Positions 1-8,712 of a stretch of 64,000 nucleotides of DNA are shown here, piece after piece. The stretch is taken from the NCBI RefSeq assembly GCF_002737755.1, contig NZ_PEGH01000017.1, forward strand, positions 1-64,000, read 5' to 3'. Source of the stretch: Caulobacter sp. BP25 (GTDB taxonomy: Bacteria; Pseudomonadota; Alphaproteobacteria; Caulobacterales; Caulobacteraceae). Numbering within the stretch: the first letter of the stretch is position 1; each line of letters starts with the position of its first letter. The translations under genes and the position numbers were made by a program. Below the pieces are notes generated by a model that was not told where the DNA came from, made no database searches, and saw only the letters and a program-made list of their open reading frames with translations.

Positions 1-45
1 TTGGTCTTGCGAGGATTGCCCGTCAGCTCCAGCCGCGTCGCTCAT
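1..45 (-). CDS. start of an unidentified gene, cut by window edge
   Basis: An ATG at 45-43 (minus strand) overlaps the TGA of the upstream sulfotransferase-like gene by four bases (ATGA), the usual sign of translational coupling. Only 15 codons are inside the window (MSDAAGADGQSSQDQ), too little for any family call. The coupling suggests it is co-transcribed with the sulfotransferase-like gene. Confidence 0.4.
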   Translation of the reverse strand, partial: MSDAAGADGQSSQDQ

Positions 46-681
46 CGCACGCCCTCGAAATCATAGCCGAACAGCGCCAGATCCTGGGCGTAGCGGGCGG
101 CGACGCCGTCGATCAGCGCCTGGTCGTAGTAGGCGCGATAGTCCTCGCGCCGTGTGCTGTTGATCCGGTCCAGCGGGCGAGACGCGATGCCGATCCGCGC
201 GCAGATCGCATCATACGAGCCCTGCATGTCCTCGACCCGTCCGACCTGATCAGCCAGCAAGGTTTCGCCGTCGTCATCGACCAGCAGCGCCGCCTGCGGC
301 TGGAACAGGGATATGGCCCTCGGGTGGGTCCACGAGCAGGAAGTGACGCATCGCCTCGCGGGGCTGGCGTTGGAAGAGATCGCCGCCGCGCAGCATGAAG
401 GCGCAGTACGAGACGAACCGGTCGAACGGATTTCGCACGAAGGCGAACTTGAAATAGGCCTCGAAGGCTTCCTCGCCGAGATAGGGGCGCACCTGGCGCA
501 GCGACAGATGGCCGTGCTGGATCGCGGCCAAGTCGGTCCAGGGGAAGCGCTTGTTGACGAACAGGCCGACCTGCTCGACGTCCTCGTCCCCCATCCGCTC
601 GCGCAAGGCCTGTCGCACCGCGTGCGTGCCTGTCTTGGGCACGGCGGCGAAGATGAAGCGGTGTCGATGGGAAACGATCAT
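42..681 (-). pseudogene. sulfotransferase-like protein, frameshifted
   Basis: The N-terminal part reads MIVSHRHRFIFAAVPKTGTH, with the PKTGTH element expected of the PAPS 5'-phosphosulfate loop in sulfotransferases, and continues to FAFVRNPFDRFVS, the 3'-phosphate binding element (RNPxDRxxS). Such enzymes move sulfate from PAPS to a hydroxyl of a carbohydrate or other acceptor. The reading frame changes near 321-330: the first frame runs into a stop at 274, while the next frame continues sensibly (HPRAISLFQPQAALLVDDDG, then the stretch from LLADQVG) to a stop at 42. A single-base indel joins them into about 213 aa. The ATG at 681 is preferred because an upstream extension to 732 has no family-like sequence. 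Whether the shift is a real mutation or a sequencing error cannot be told from one sequence. The adjacent receptor gene is shifted too. Confidence 0.6.
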
Positions 682-740
682 GTTTTCCGCACACGGAAAA
701 GCGCCCCGCTCGAAGAGCGAGGCGCCATCCATGGCCCTGA

Positions 741-3540
741 TTAGAACTTGTAGCTTAGACCCATCATGTAGGTCGAACCGCTCTGGGTCTGGTTATAGAG
801 ATAGCGGTTCTGCCCCCAGAACTGGGTGTCCTTCTGGTTGGTCAGGTTGACCGCATCCAGAGAGACCTGCAGCTTGTCGGTGATGTTGTAGAAGGCTGCG
901 GCGTCCACATAGGTGGAACCCTCGAAGCCACGTGTGCTGGCGCTCATCGGGGAGTCGCTGCGTCCCGTGTACCAGCGGTTCCGGTGGCTCAGCGAGCCGC
1001 GCAGACCCCAACGATCGGTTTCGTAGTAGAGCGTGGCGTTGTAGCTGGTCTTGGAGATGCCGGTCAGCGCCTCGTCGGCGTCGACATAGGTGTAGTTGGC
1101 GACCGCGCCCAGCTTGTCGAACGGCGCCGGCAGGAACGAGAACTCGGCCTGCGCCGCCAGCTCGACCGGTCAGCTTCTTTGAGCCCGGGATGTTCACGGG
1201 CATCGAGAACTCCTTGACGATCGTGCTGGCCGTCGCGCCCGGGATCGTAGCGTAGGGCACGCCCGTCTCGCTGAACGGCACGTTCTCGAGGGTCTTGGTC
1301 CCGATGAAGTTCTTGATGTCCTTGTGGAACACGCTGGCTGACAGCAGCCCGACATTGCCGAAGTAATACTCGACCGACACGTCCAGCGTGGTGTCCTTGT
1401 AAGGCTTCAGGTTGGGATTGCCGCGCGAGGCGGTGATCTCGCCCGAGTCCGAGTCCTTGAACGCCGTGCCCTCGGCCGCCATCGAGCCCATCCCCGGACG
1501 GTTCAGGTTCTGGGTGGCCGAGAAGCGAACCTGGACCTCGGGCGTCAGCTCGACCACGGTGTTGAGCGCCGGCAGAACGCCCGAATAGCTGCCCTTCACG
1601 TCGGTCGTACCCAGATAGGCGTAGCTGTCGCCCTGGATCCAGCCGGTGCTGTGAGTGTCGGTCTGATAGCCGCGCAGGCCGACATTGCCCCGGAAGCGCT
1701 TGCCGAACACCTCGTGATCCCAGTCCAGCTGGACGTACTCGGACACCGTCTCTTCGGTGGTCGTGTAGACGTTCTCGATGTCCTGGAGCGCGCCGCCGGT
1801 CCCGTCGGTGTTCGGGCCAAGGCGATGGTATTCCTTGTACTTGGCGAAGGCCTTTTCGTAGTCGCCGATCAGCCACGAGCCGAAGTTGTTGCTGAATACC
1901 GAGGTGACGTCCGCCACCGACGTGCCGCGCATCTTGCTGCGGGTGCCATTGACGTTGTCGTCGTAGAACAGGTCCCGGCCGTCCTGTTGGAAGCGGTGAT
2001 AGGCGACCCCGGCGCGCAGGGTCAGCGCGTCCGACAGTTCATAGCGGGCGTTCAGCACGCCTTCGCGCAGTTCCGACTGATTGTAGAAGCTGCGGTAGTA
2101 GAACGAGTCCATCGCGTAGTTGGCCGCGTTGGTCGGATCCCAGCCCGGATACTGGAACGAAACCGAACGGCCGTCAGCGCCATAGTTGGCGACCAGGTTG
2201 CCCTTGGCGCGCATGTAGAGCTTGTCGTCGTACGGCGTCTTGTAGGTCGACTTTTCGTAGCCGGCATGGCCGTCGATCACGAGACGATCCGAGGCGTCCC
2301 ACTTGCCGGTCAGGGCCAGCTGGTTGAAGCGGTTCTTGTTCAGCGAGCGGCGATGCTCGCTGCCGAACGTGGTTCCCGTCACGTCGGTCATCGTGACGTA
2401 GTTGTTGCTGTCCCAGGTCAGGTTGTTGATCGTCGACGCCTTCTGGAAGACCGAGGGCCAGACGCCGCCGGCGGCGGTGTCGAAGGCGACCGAGCCCGTT
2501 GAAGACAGCGGGCGCGTGGCGAGGTGCAGTTCGTCCCGCTTGGTGGTGAAACGGCCGTGGAGGGCGTCCAGCGTCAGCAGCAGGTTATCCACCGGCTTCC
2601 ATTGCAGCGCCGAGGTGACGCCCAGGCGCTCCATCTTGGCGTCCCAGGACGAGATGCGGTTGCCGTCCGCGAAATAGAGATCGCCGGACAGGAACTTCGC
2701 CTGCTGGGCGGCGCTCAGCTTGGAGATGTCCAGCCCCTTGGCCACCAGCGACTGCAGGGTCGCGGCGCTGGGGTGGCTGTAGTTATAGGTGTTGTGGCCC
2801 TGCTCGGTCGTATGGCGCTTGGCGTAGGCGACCGAGACGAGCGCGCCAAAGCGGTCATCCCAGTTGCGGCTGAACAGCGCCGCGATGCGGGGCTGGGTGT
2901 CCTTGGTGTACTGGTTGGTGCCCAGCTTCACCGACAGAGCGCCCTTGGCGCCGGACTTGTAGTCGAACGGCTTGCCGGTGAAGAGGCCGACCGTGCCGGC
3001 CATACCGCCCTCGTTCTGCGCGGCTTCGAAGGTCTTCTCGACCTCGACCCGCGAGAACAGTTCCGAAGCGAAGATGTTGAAGTCGAAGGCGCGGTCGCGC
3101 GAGCGCTGGCCACGGCTGTCCTGGGCCGAGTCGACATTGCCCAGCACTTCCATGCCGTTCAGCTGGACGCGGGCGAAATCCGGACCCAGGCCACGCAGCG
3201 AGATGCGGCGACCTTCGCCGGCCTCGCGGTTGATCTGCACGCCCGGAAGGCGCTGCAGCGATTCCGCCAGGTTCAGTTCCGGGAACTTCGCCATGTCCTC
3301 GGCGACGATCGCGTCCTTCTGAATGACGGATTCGCGCTTGATGGCCCGGGCGTCGGCCAGAGACTTGCGATAGCCGGTGACGACGACCGCATCGACCGTC
3401 TCGCTGGCGCTCGAGTCGTTCGAGACCTGCCGCGCGAAGGCGGCCGTGGCGCTGGCGTCGGCCGCGAGCATCGCGACGGTGCAAAGCAGAAAGCGCTTCA
3501 AATCCGAGCGCCAAGCTCGAACGGGATGTGACTTTGACAT
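741..3540 (-). pseudogene. TonB-dependent receptor (Xanthomonas/Caulobacter type), frameshifted
   Basis: This is an outer-membrane active-transport receptor. The ATG at 3540 follows a GGGGAACATT ribosome site. A signal peptide ends near FARQ (about residue 36). It is followed by a TonB-box-like DAVVVTGY and a plug domain with FPELNLAESLQRLPGV and ISLRGLGPDFARVQLNGMEV, characteristic of the TonB-Xanth-Caul receptor family. The barrel follows and ends in the terminal strand YMMGLSYKF. Near 1164-1175 the frame breaks after SKKLTG: the original frame degenerates into Arg/Gly-rich nonsense, while the next frame gives VELAAQAEFSFLPAPF and the true C-terminus to 741. Full length would be about 930 aa. 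The substrate is unknown. This family often takes up carbohydrates or other large molecules (family knowledge). The shift may be a sequencing error, since every other part of the protein looks intact. Confidence 0.75.
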
Positions 3541-3988
3541 AATGTTCCCCTGCCCCATCTGGTATGGACCAGACGCTTAAAGCAGGCAGCCACGACACGC
3601 GCATGACAGTGCGCGCCGCCAGTAGAAATCTCAGAATCAGCGATACGAAGCAGAGATCGAGAGGCCTGGACGGAGAAGCCCAGAAGCACGTCGACTGTCA
3701 CATGCATGGCGCTCCAGATTCAGCATCTTGGACTATACCAAAAACGGGACCGCCAGCTTAACGGGCCGGGTCGCTGAGACGGCGGCAGGCGAGATTAGCC
3801 AGGCTGCGTCCGTAGCGGCCAGCGGCCGCTACCGCGTGCTTCCGCGCCGATGCCAACGCCGCTTGGGCGGCGGCTACCGCCTGAGACGGTCAAGTATTAG
3901 ACCCCTGCGACCTGGCGCGACTAACGTGACAGCCCCCGCCCCGAAGCGCCTGTATTTCGACATAGTCCTTTCTTGATGCATGAGACGC
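3541..3988. other. intergenic region upstream of the first TonB receptor
   Basis: About 450 bases lie between the receptor start and the end of the next minus-strand gene. Short open frames here have no ribosome site and no protein-like composition. The part nearest 3540 must hold the receptor promoter, but I see no convincing -35/-10 pair or operator. Confidence 0.4.
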
Positions 3989-5083
3989 CTATAGCGCGTT
4001 GGTGATGGACAGGGTCTTGGTGATGAAGACGCCGACGGTGATGTCGTGATCGGTGCTCGTCCAGTCGCCGCGAACGCCGCCCGTCAAGCCTGTCTTGTCA
4101 CCAAACAGGTAGATTGGCAGGGCGACCGCCCAGTTGTCGGCCTGGGTGTCGTAGGCGACCTTGGGCGCGATCCCGACCTTGGCCTTGGCGATGCCGAGAT
4201 CGACTTGGGCGGGCGCCCAGCGCCCCTCAAGCGACAGGATGTCTTTCTTGATGCGTTTGACATGGCCGAAGGCGCCAGACGCGCAATCGAGGACGGGGGC
4301 GGAACTCGCCAAGCATACGGTCCTGGGTTGGCCCTCCCGGAAGGCTTCCTCGTGGGCGTACCGGATCGTGAGCGCCCAGTTCTCGCGCCCGCCTATCCAG
4401 GCATAGAAGGCGCCGATCCTCCACGGCGTCCGGTTAGCTTCGGATTTGGCCAGAGTGGTCGGATCGTAGAATTCATAGCTTCGTCGCCCGATCTCTGCTG
4501 ACACGCCGAAGTAGCTGATCAGGCGTTCGGCCAAAGCCTGGTCTATGGCGGCGTTGTACTGATCAGCCAGCGCCTTGCCGCCCACCTCGAAGGCGAGTTC
4601 GGTGCTGCAGCCCGGCGCGGTCTGGCCGGGATGGAGTTTCTCAAATCCTGCCCTCATCTCCCCGCAAAGTGTTTGCCGGTCGACAGGGGCCGTCGCGGGA
4701 ATCTTGAGTTCGCTGAACTGGATGCTGACGCTGGCCATGTCGGAAAGGCCGTCATTGGTCAGCGACGAGGTGAAACCTCGCTTGTTGTCGACCGGTGCGG
4801 AGAGCGCTACGGAAGCCGTTCGGAAGTGTCCCACCGCATTGCCGAGTCTAAGCCAGGAAATGTCATTACGCTCGGCCCCGAACTTGAGCGTCGCCGTCGC
4901 GCCATCCTGACCACCTTCGATCGATATGGCGCTGAGCGACGAGAGCGGTTCTCGGGCGTTCGGCGCCGCGGTGGCGGCAAGCGCGCGAGCGGCGACGTCC
5001 TCCTTGGCCTGGGCGGCGGTCGAGACCGCCAGGATCAGCGCGGCGACGCCGACGCGCGTCCAAAGCTGCGCATGTTCAGACAT
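3989..5083 (-). CDS. secreted or outer-membrane hypothetical protein
   Basis: This is a 364-residue protein. The ATG at 5083 is preferred over upstream codons because it follows GAGGAG and starts a clean signal peptide (hydrophobic VGVAALILAVSTAAQA, cleavage near residue 25). The mature part is rich in alternating polar/hydrophobic stretches (for example TLKFGAERNDISWLRLG and WALTIRYAHEEAF) and ends in GVRGDWTSTDHDITVGVFIT. This resembles an outer-membrane beta-barrel, though the last residue is Leu rather than Phe. Four cysteines in the middle could form disulfides. The start overlaps the end of the papain-like protease gene by eight bases, so it is the last gene of that operon. I do not recognise the family. 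Confidence 0.6.
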   Translation of the reverse strand: MSEHAQLWTRVGVAALILAVSTAAQAKEDVAARALAATAAPNAREPLSSLSAISIEGGQDGATATLKFGAERNDISWLRLGNAVGHFRTASVALSAPVDNKRGFTSSLTNDGLSDMASVSIQFSELKIPATAPVDRQTLCGEMRAGFEKLHPGQTAPGCSTELAFEVGGKALADQYNAAIDQALAERLISYFGVSAEIGRRSYEFYDPTTLAKSEANRTPWRIGAFYAWIGGRENWALTIRYAHEEAFREGQPRTVCLASSAPVLDCASGAFGHVKRIKKDILSLEGRWAPAQVDLGIAKAKVGIAPKVAYDTQADNWAVALPIYLFGDKTGLTGGVRGDWTSTDHDITVGVFITKTLSITNAL

Positions 5084-6497
5084 TGAACGACTCCTCGGCT
5101 GAATAGGCTTCGGTGAGGCCAGCAGGGATGCGGACAGCCTGGCTGACGATCGCGCTCCCGCCGCGAAGCACGGATGCGGTTCCCGCGTCGCCACCCTTCC
5201 CCCGGATGCCGACCCGAAGGGTGTTGACGCCCGCGGGCAAGCTGAGCGCGCTCACGCCCAACGGCAGTTTCACGCCTTTGATCATCACGATGGTCGTCGC
5301 CGGATCGCGAACGATCGTCACGGGAACCATCTCCGCGAGAATCTCGGCGGAGGTCGGTTCGCTTCCGCGATCTGGGGCTATCTGGTGATGCACCCAATCT
5401 ACCAGCTCGTCGAAGAACCCGAGTCGCAGGCGCTCTAGTGTGGCGACCGGCGCGGAAGAGAGAGCGCCTGGCGCATCGAGCTGTTGCTCCGCAGTCTGCA
5501 GGAACTGGGCGAGACCGACAGTGTCCACGAACACTTCGCTCATCGGGCTGAGCGACGCCAAGGTGCGACCCGTGCTCCCTTTGATCACGCTGAGCATGAG
5601 GGTCCGGAGATCCTCTTCATCGCCCCCCCAACTTCCGATCGGGCGTGCATCCTTGGCCTCCGGGGGAGGCTCGGCGATCCCGGCTGAGACCTGCGTCGCA
5701 CCGCCGAGAATGACGCCATAGGCCTCGGTGAAGGCGGCGGCGGCATAGGCATTGGTCGCGAAGGCGAAGCCGTTATCGCCCCAGGATTCACCCCAGCTAT
5801 TCCGGACGATGAAGCCGTCGGGCGTATAGCCGACCAGCGCCACCGCGTGGCCGCCGAGGGCGGTTTCGGCGCGATAGGTTTCAAGCCGCGGGACGGCCGA
5901 GGCGTTGGCCCAGGTCGCGTCGACGTTCAGGCGTACGAGGATCGGGCCGTTGCTGGCCAGCCAGCGGCGCCAGGCCAGCAGGCTCGGTCCCAGATTGATG
6001 TAGCTGGCGATCTTGAGGCGAGCAGCCTTGGCGTAGAAGACCTGCGCGCTGCCAGGGAATAGACGGCCGCCCTCGAAAGGCAGGTCCCCATCCAGCGCCG
6101 CGCCGTACTTGCGCGAGACATCCAACGCCGCCTTGAGGCTAGTGCCTTCCGGCTCGATGAAGGTCGTTGGCGCCGTCGTGAATTCGTCCAGTTCCTTGGA
6201 CGCCATCCAGGTGAACCGCGGCGACAGCGGCGTGTCCTTGGCGATCCATCCGGCCTTGACGAAATGATAGCGCAGCACGCCGTCGGCGGTCGCCCAACCG
6301 ACGCAGGAGCCTGTGTTCTTCTGGTCGCCGATCGTCCACCAGTCTTCGCGCCGGTTGACGCTCTCTGGCAGGGCGGTGTCGGCCACTCCGGCGCTCACAG
6401 CCGCCGCGAAGGTCCAATCGGTCTCCTGCGAGACCGACGGCAGGCAGTTTAGGATTCGCGGTGTCTCAGAGCCCGCGGTCTCAGGCTTGAATGTCAT
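5076..6497 (-). CDS. papain-fold (C1) cysteine protease with a C-terminal extension
   Basis: This 473-residue protein carries the three landmarks of papain-family peptidases in order: DQKNTGSCVGWAT with the oxyanion Gln59 and nucleophile Cys65, GGHAVALVGY with catalytic His217, and VRNSWGESWGDNGF with Asn233. The protease domain therefore spans about residues 40-265. The remaining 200 residues are unrecognised. The last 100 (VSALSLPAGVNTLRVGIRG and after) look beta-rich. There is no signal peptide and no inhibitory propeptide of typical length. It is the middle gene of a minus-strand operon, 57 bases after an unknown 242-aa protein and overlapping the gene for a secreted protein. The fold and active site are clear. 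The substrate and location are not. Confidence 0.8.
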   Translation of the reverse strand: MTFKPETAGSETPRILNCLPSVSQETDWTFAAAVSAGVADTALPESVNRREDWWTIGDQKNTGSCVGWATADGVLRYHFVKAGWIAKDTPLSPRFTWMASKELDEFTTAPTTFIEPEGTSLKAALDVSRKYGAALDGDLPFEGGRLFPGSAQVFYAKAARLKIASYINLGPSLLAWRRWLASNGPILVRLNVDATWANASAVPRLETYRAETALGGHAVALVGYTPDGFIVRNSWGESWGDNGFAFATNAYAAAAFTEAYGVILGGATQVSAGIAEPPPEAKDARPIGSWGGDEEDLRTLMLSVIKGSTGRTLASLSPMSEVFVDTVGLAQFLQTAEQQLDAPGALSSAPVATLERLRLGFFDELVDWVHHQIAPDRGSEPTSAEILAEMVPVTIVRDPATTIVMIKGVKLPLGVSALSLPAGVNTLRVGIRGKGGDAGTASVLRGGSAIVSQAVRIPAGLTEAYSAEESFNV

Positions 6498-6554
6498 GGT
6501 CGTTCCTCGGTTGGAGCGGAAACGGGAGTTGTGACGTGGCGCTGGGCTGGGCCG

Positions 6555-7283
6555 TTAGGTGTCCCAGAAGATCCAGTGCGATTGGTCGTCGATCCGCACG
6601 GAGAAGCCGTCGCCCAGGCACTGTTCCAGCGCGGCGAGGGCGGCTGAGATCGCGGCGTGCAGGGCCCCGCCGCCCGTCGCGACGGCGGCGACGATCGCCG
6701 CGATCACGCCCGCGACCGCGGCTTGGCGAATGCAGTTGCGGATTTGGTCTTCGTTCGGCCCCTCGATGGTGAGAGTCAGCTCGTGGCGCAGCTTCTTCAT
6801 CTCGACGTGCGGGGTCGGCAGGCCGAACGGGCCGTCGTTCTTCCAGTGGATCGTCCCGGTCGGCTGGAAGCTGTCGTCGTAGGTCGCCAGAGACTGCTGG
6901 ACGATCACCAGCCCACGTGCGGCGGCGCGGATTGGAGATGGCGGCGCCTTCTCCGCAGGCTGGAGAGACTTTGCCTCGGCTTCGATGGCGTTGCTGGCGG
7001 CATGAACGCGGACGCCCTTGCACCAGTCCGGCGTGACGCCGGCATAGATCGCGCCGACCGGCAGGATGACCTGGCCGGAAATTCCGTGTGGCGGGTCGGC
7101 CTGGAACTCGAAGTCCCAGATGCCGTCCGGCGGCGGCGAGACGTAGAATACCGGGCTCAGTCGGGGGTTCGTCCAGCCACTGGACGTGACTTCGCCAAGG
7201 GCGGCGATCTCGAGTTTGGGAGTGCCCCCCGGCAGTTGGAGGATATGCGCACTGACTTGAACCACCTTGTAGATCAGAGACAT
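6555..7283 (-). CDS. hypothetical protein with an Ala/Gly-rich hydrophobic helix
   Basis: This is a 242-residue protein. The ATG at 7283 follows GCAGGAGCTGACC, a good ribosome site, and is preferred to a start nine codons earlier. There is no signal peptide. Residues 1-100 look beta-rich (WDFEFQADPP, QVILPVGAIYAGV). Residues 141-175 contain HWKND and MKKLRHELTLTIEGP. Residues 188-218 form an Ala/Gly/Val-rich segment (AAVAGVIAAIVAAVATGGG) between Cys184 and Cys222, which could be a membrane-inserting hairpin. It is the first gene of the operon with the papain-like protease. It could be a substrate, partner or pore-forming component, and I cannot choose between these. Confidence 0.6.
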   Translation of the reverse strand: MSLIYKVVQVSAHILQLPGGTPKLEIAALGEVTSSGWTNPRLSPVFYVSPPPDGIWDFEFQADPPHGISGQVILPVGAIYAGVTPDWCKGVRVHAASNAIEAEAKSLQPAEKAPPSPIRAAARGLVIVQQSLATYDDSFQPTGTIHWKNDGPFGLPTPHVEMKKLRHELTLTIEGPNEDQIRNCIRQAAVAGVIAAIVAAVATGGGALHAAISAALAALEQCLGDGFSVRIDDQSHWIFWDT

Positions 7284-7422
7284 GGTCAGCTCCTGCTTTT
7301 GCAGGGGCAATTTCAGCGACCATCGTTCGCCAAACGTCAGATTAGCGTGAACGCCGCGTAAAAAGAGCGGCGACCGAGGTTCACGTTATGGTAGCGTTTA
7401 CCGGGGACATAGGGGGCAGCGT

Positions 7423-8712
7423 GTGGTCGCTAGTGTGTCGAATGCGTCGAACGAGGCGCGCGGCTACGAATGGCGCATCATCGTCGCCAGTTCGCTCGGC
7501 AATGCGCTTGAGTGGTTCGACTTCATTATTTTCGGCTTTCTCGCGGCGACCATGGCCGAGCTGTTCTTCCCGGCCGGGGACCGCAACACTTCGCTGCTGC
7601 TCACTTTCGCGACGTTCGGCGTCACCTTCCTGCTTCGCCCGTTGGGCGCGATGCTGCTGGGATCCTACGCCGATCGCCGAGGCCGCAAGGACGCACTGGT
7701 CCTCTGCATAGGCCTGATGACGGCCGGTTCGGCGATTATTGGCCTTGCCCCCACCTACGAAGTCATCGGGATCGGCGCCCCGCTGCTCGTTCTGTTGGCG
7801 CGGTCGCTGCAAGGTCTCTCGGCGGGCGGCGAATTTGGAGCGACCCTGGCGTTCATGGCCGAGCAGAGCGGTCGACGCAGAGGGTACTTGGCCAGTTGGC
7901 CGCTGGCCAGCCAGGGGCTCACGACCATTCTCGCCGCCGGATGCGGCGCGGCGTTGGCGCGTGGGTTCTCGCCGGAGGACCTAAAGGCCTGGGGCTGGCG
8001 TATCCCTTTCCTGATCGGCGTCGCGATCGGGCCCATAGCCTTCTACATCCGCGCCAGGCTGGTCGAGACGCCGGCCTTCCGGTCGATGGCGCCGGCCCAA
8101 GCCCCCGTTCGGAGCCTGATGACCTCAGGCAAGCTCGGGGTTGCTCTATGCGCGGGCCTGATGGCCGCTCCGGCTGTCATGGTCTACGTCCTCCTATATC
8201 TGCCCGTCTACGCCACGACCCAGCTGGGCCTAAGAGCGCCAGATGCGTTCTTGGGAGCCATGGTGGCCGGAGCCGAACAACTCCTGCTCATACCGATCTT
8301 GGGGCGCCTCTCCGATCGATACGGCGGCGGCATATTCATGCTTTGCGGCGCCGTGCTCATGCTCGCTATAGCCTACCCACTCTTCGCCTGGATCGCCTTC
8401 AAAGCGACGGCCGCAGCGCTGATGCTCGCGCAGACGACCATCGGCCTGGTCAGCTCCATCTATCTGGGCCCGTTGGGAGGCGTGATCGCCAAGCGCTTCC
8501 CGCCTCAGACCCGGACCAGCGGCATGGCCCTGGGCCATGCGATCGGCGTCACATCCTTCGGCGGTCTAGCGCCCCTGATCTTCACGCTGCTGATCGCCAC
8601 GACCGGCGACAAGCTTTCGCCGTCCATTTTCGTCGCCGTCGCCGCAGGGGTGAGCCTGGCTTGCGTGATGGTGGTTCGCCGCGACGACGCGCGAAGGGAG
8701 GCGACGGCATGA
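7423..8712 (+). CDS. MFS transporter, metabolite:H+ symporter type
   Basis: This is a 429-residue inner-membrane protein with about twelve hydrophobic segments. Near the N-terminus is GNALEWFDFIIFGFLAATMA, typical of the MHS family (ProP/KgtP/ShiA-like). It has the loop 2-3 signature GSYADRRGRKDALV and the loop after helix 4 (LQGLSAGGEFGATLAFMAE). MHS members import organic acids, osmolytes or aromatic acids with protons. The substrate here is unknown. The GTG at 7423 is chosen because AGGGGG sits six bases upstream. The stop overlaps the ATG of the following regulator (ATGA), so the two are coupled and the regulator may sense or control the transported compound. Confidence 0.8.
   Translation: MVASVSNASNEARGYEWRIIVASSLGNALEWFDFIIFGFLAATMAELFFPAGDRNTSLLLTFATFGVTFLLRPLGAMLLGSYADRRGRKDALVLCIGLMTAGSAIIGLAPTYEVIGIGAPLLVLLARSLQGLSAGGEFGATLAFMAEQSGRRRGYLASWPLASQGLTTILAAGCGAALARGFSPEDLKAWGWRIPFLIGVAIGPIAFYIRARLVETPAFRSMAPAQAPVRSLMTSGKLGVALCAGLMAAPAVMVYVLLYLPVYATTQLGLRAPDAFLGAMVAGAEQLLLIPILGRLSDRYGGGIFMLCGAVLMLAIAYPLFAWIAFKATAAALMLAQTTIGLVSSIYLGPLGGVIAKRFPPQTRTSGMALGHAIGVTSFGGLAPLIFTLLIATTGDKLSPSIFVAVAAGVSLACVMVVRRDDARREATA

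Noticed and set aside
3564..3976. Small open frames between the first TonB receptor and the next operon
   Set aside because: No ribosome site and no protein-like composition.
7512..8708. N-terminal extension of the SARP-type regulator through the whole MFS gene
   Set aside because: The extension is out-of-frame MFS sequence; the ATG at 8709 overlapping the MFS stop gives the winged-helix start.
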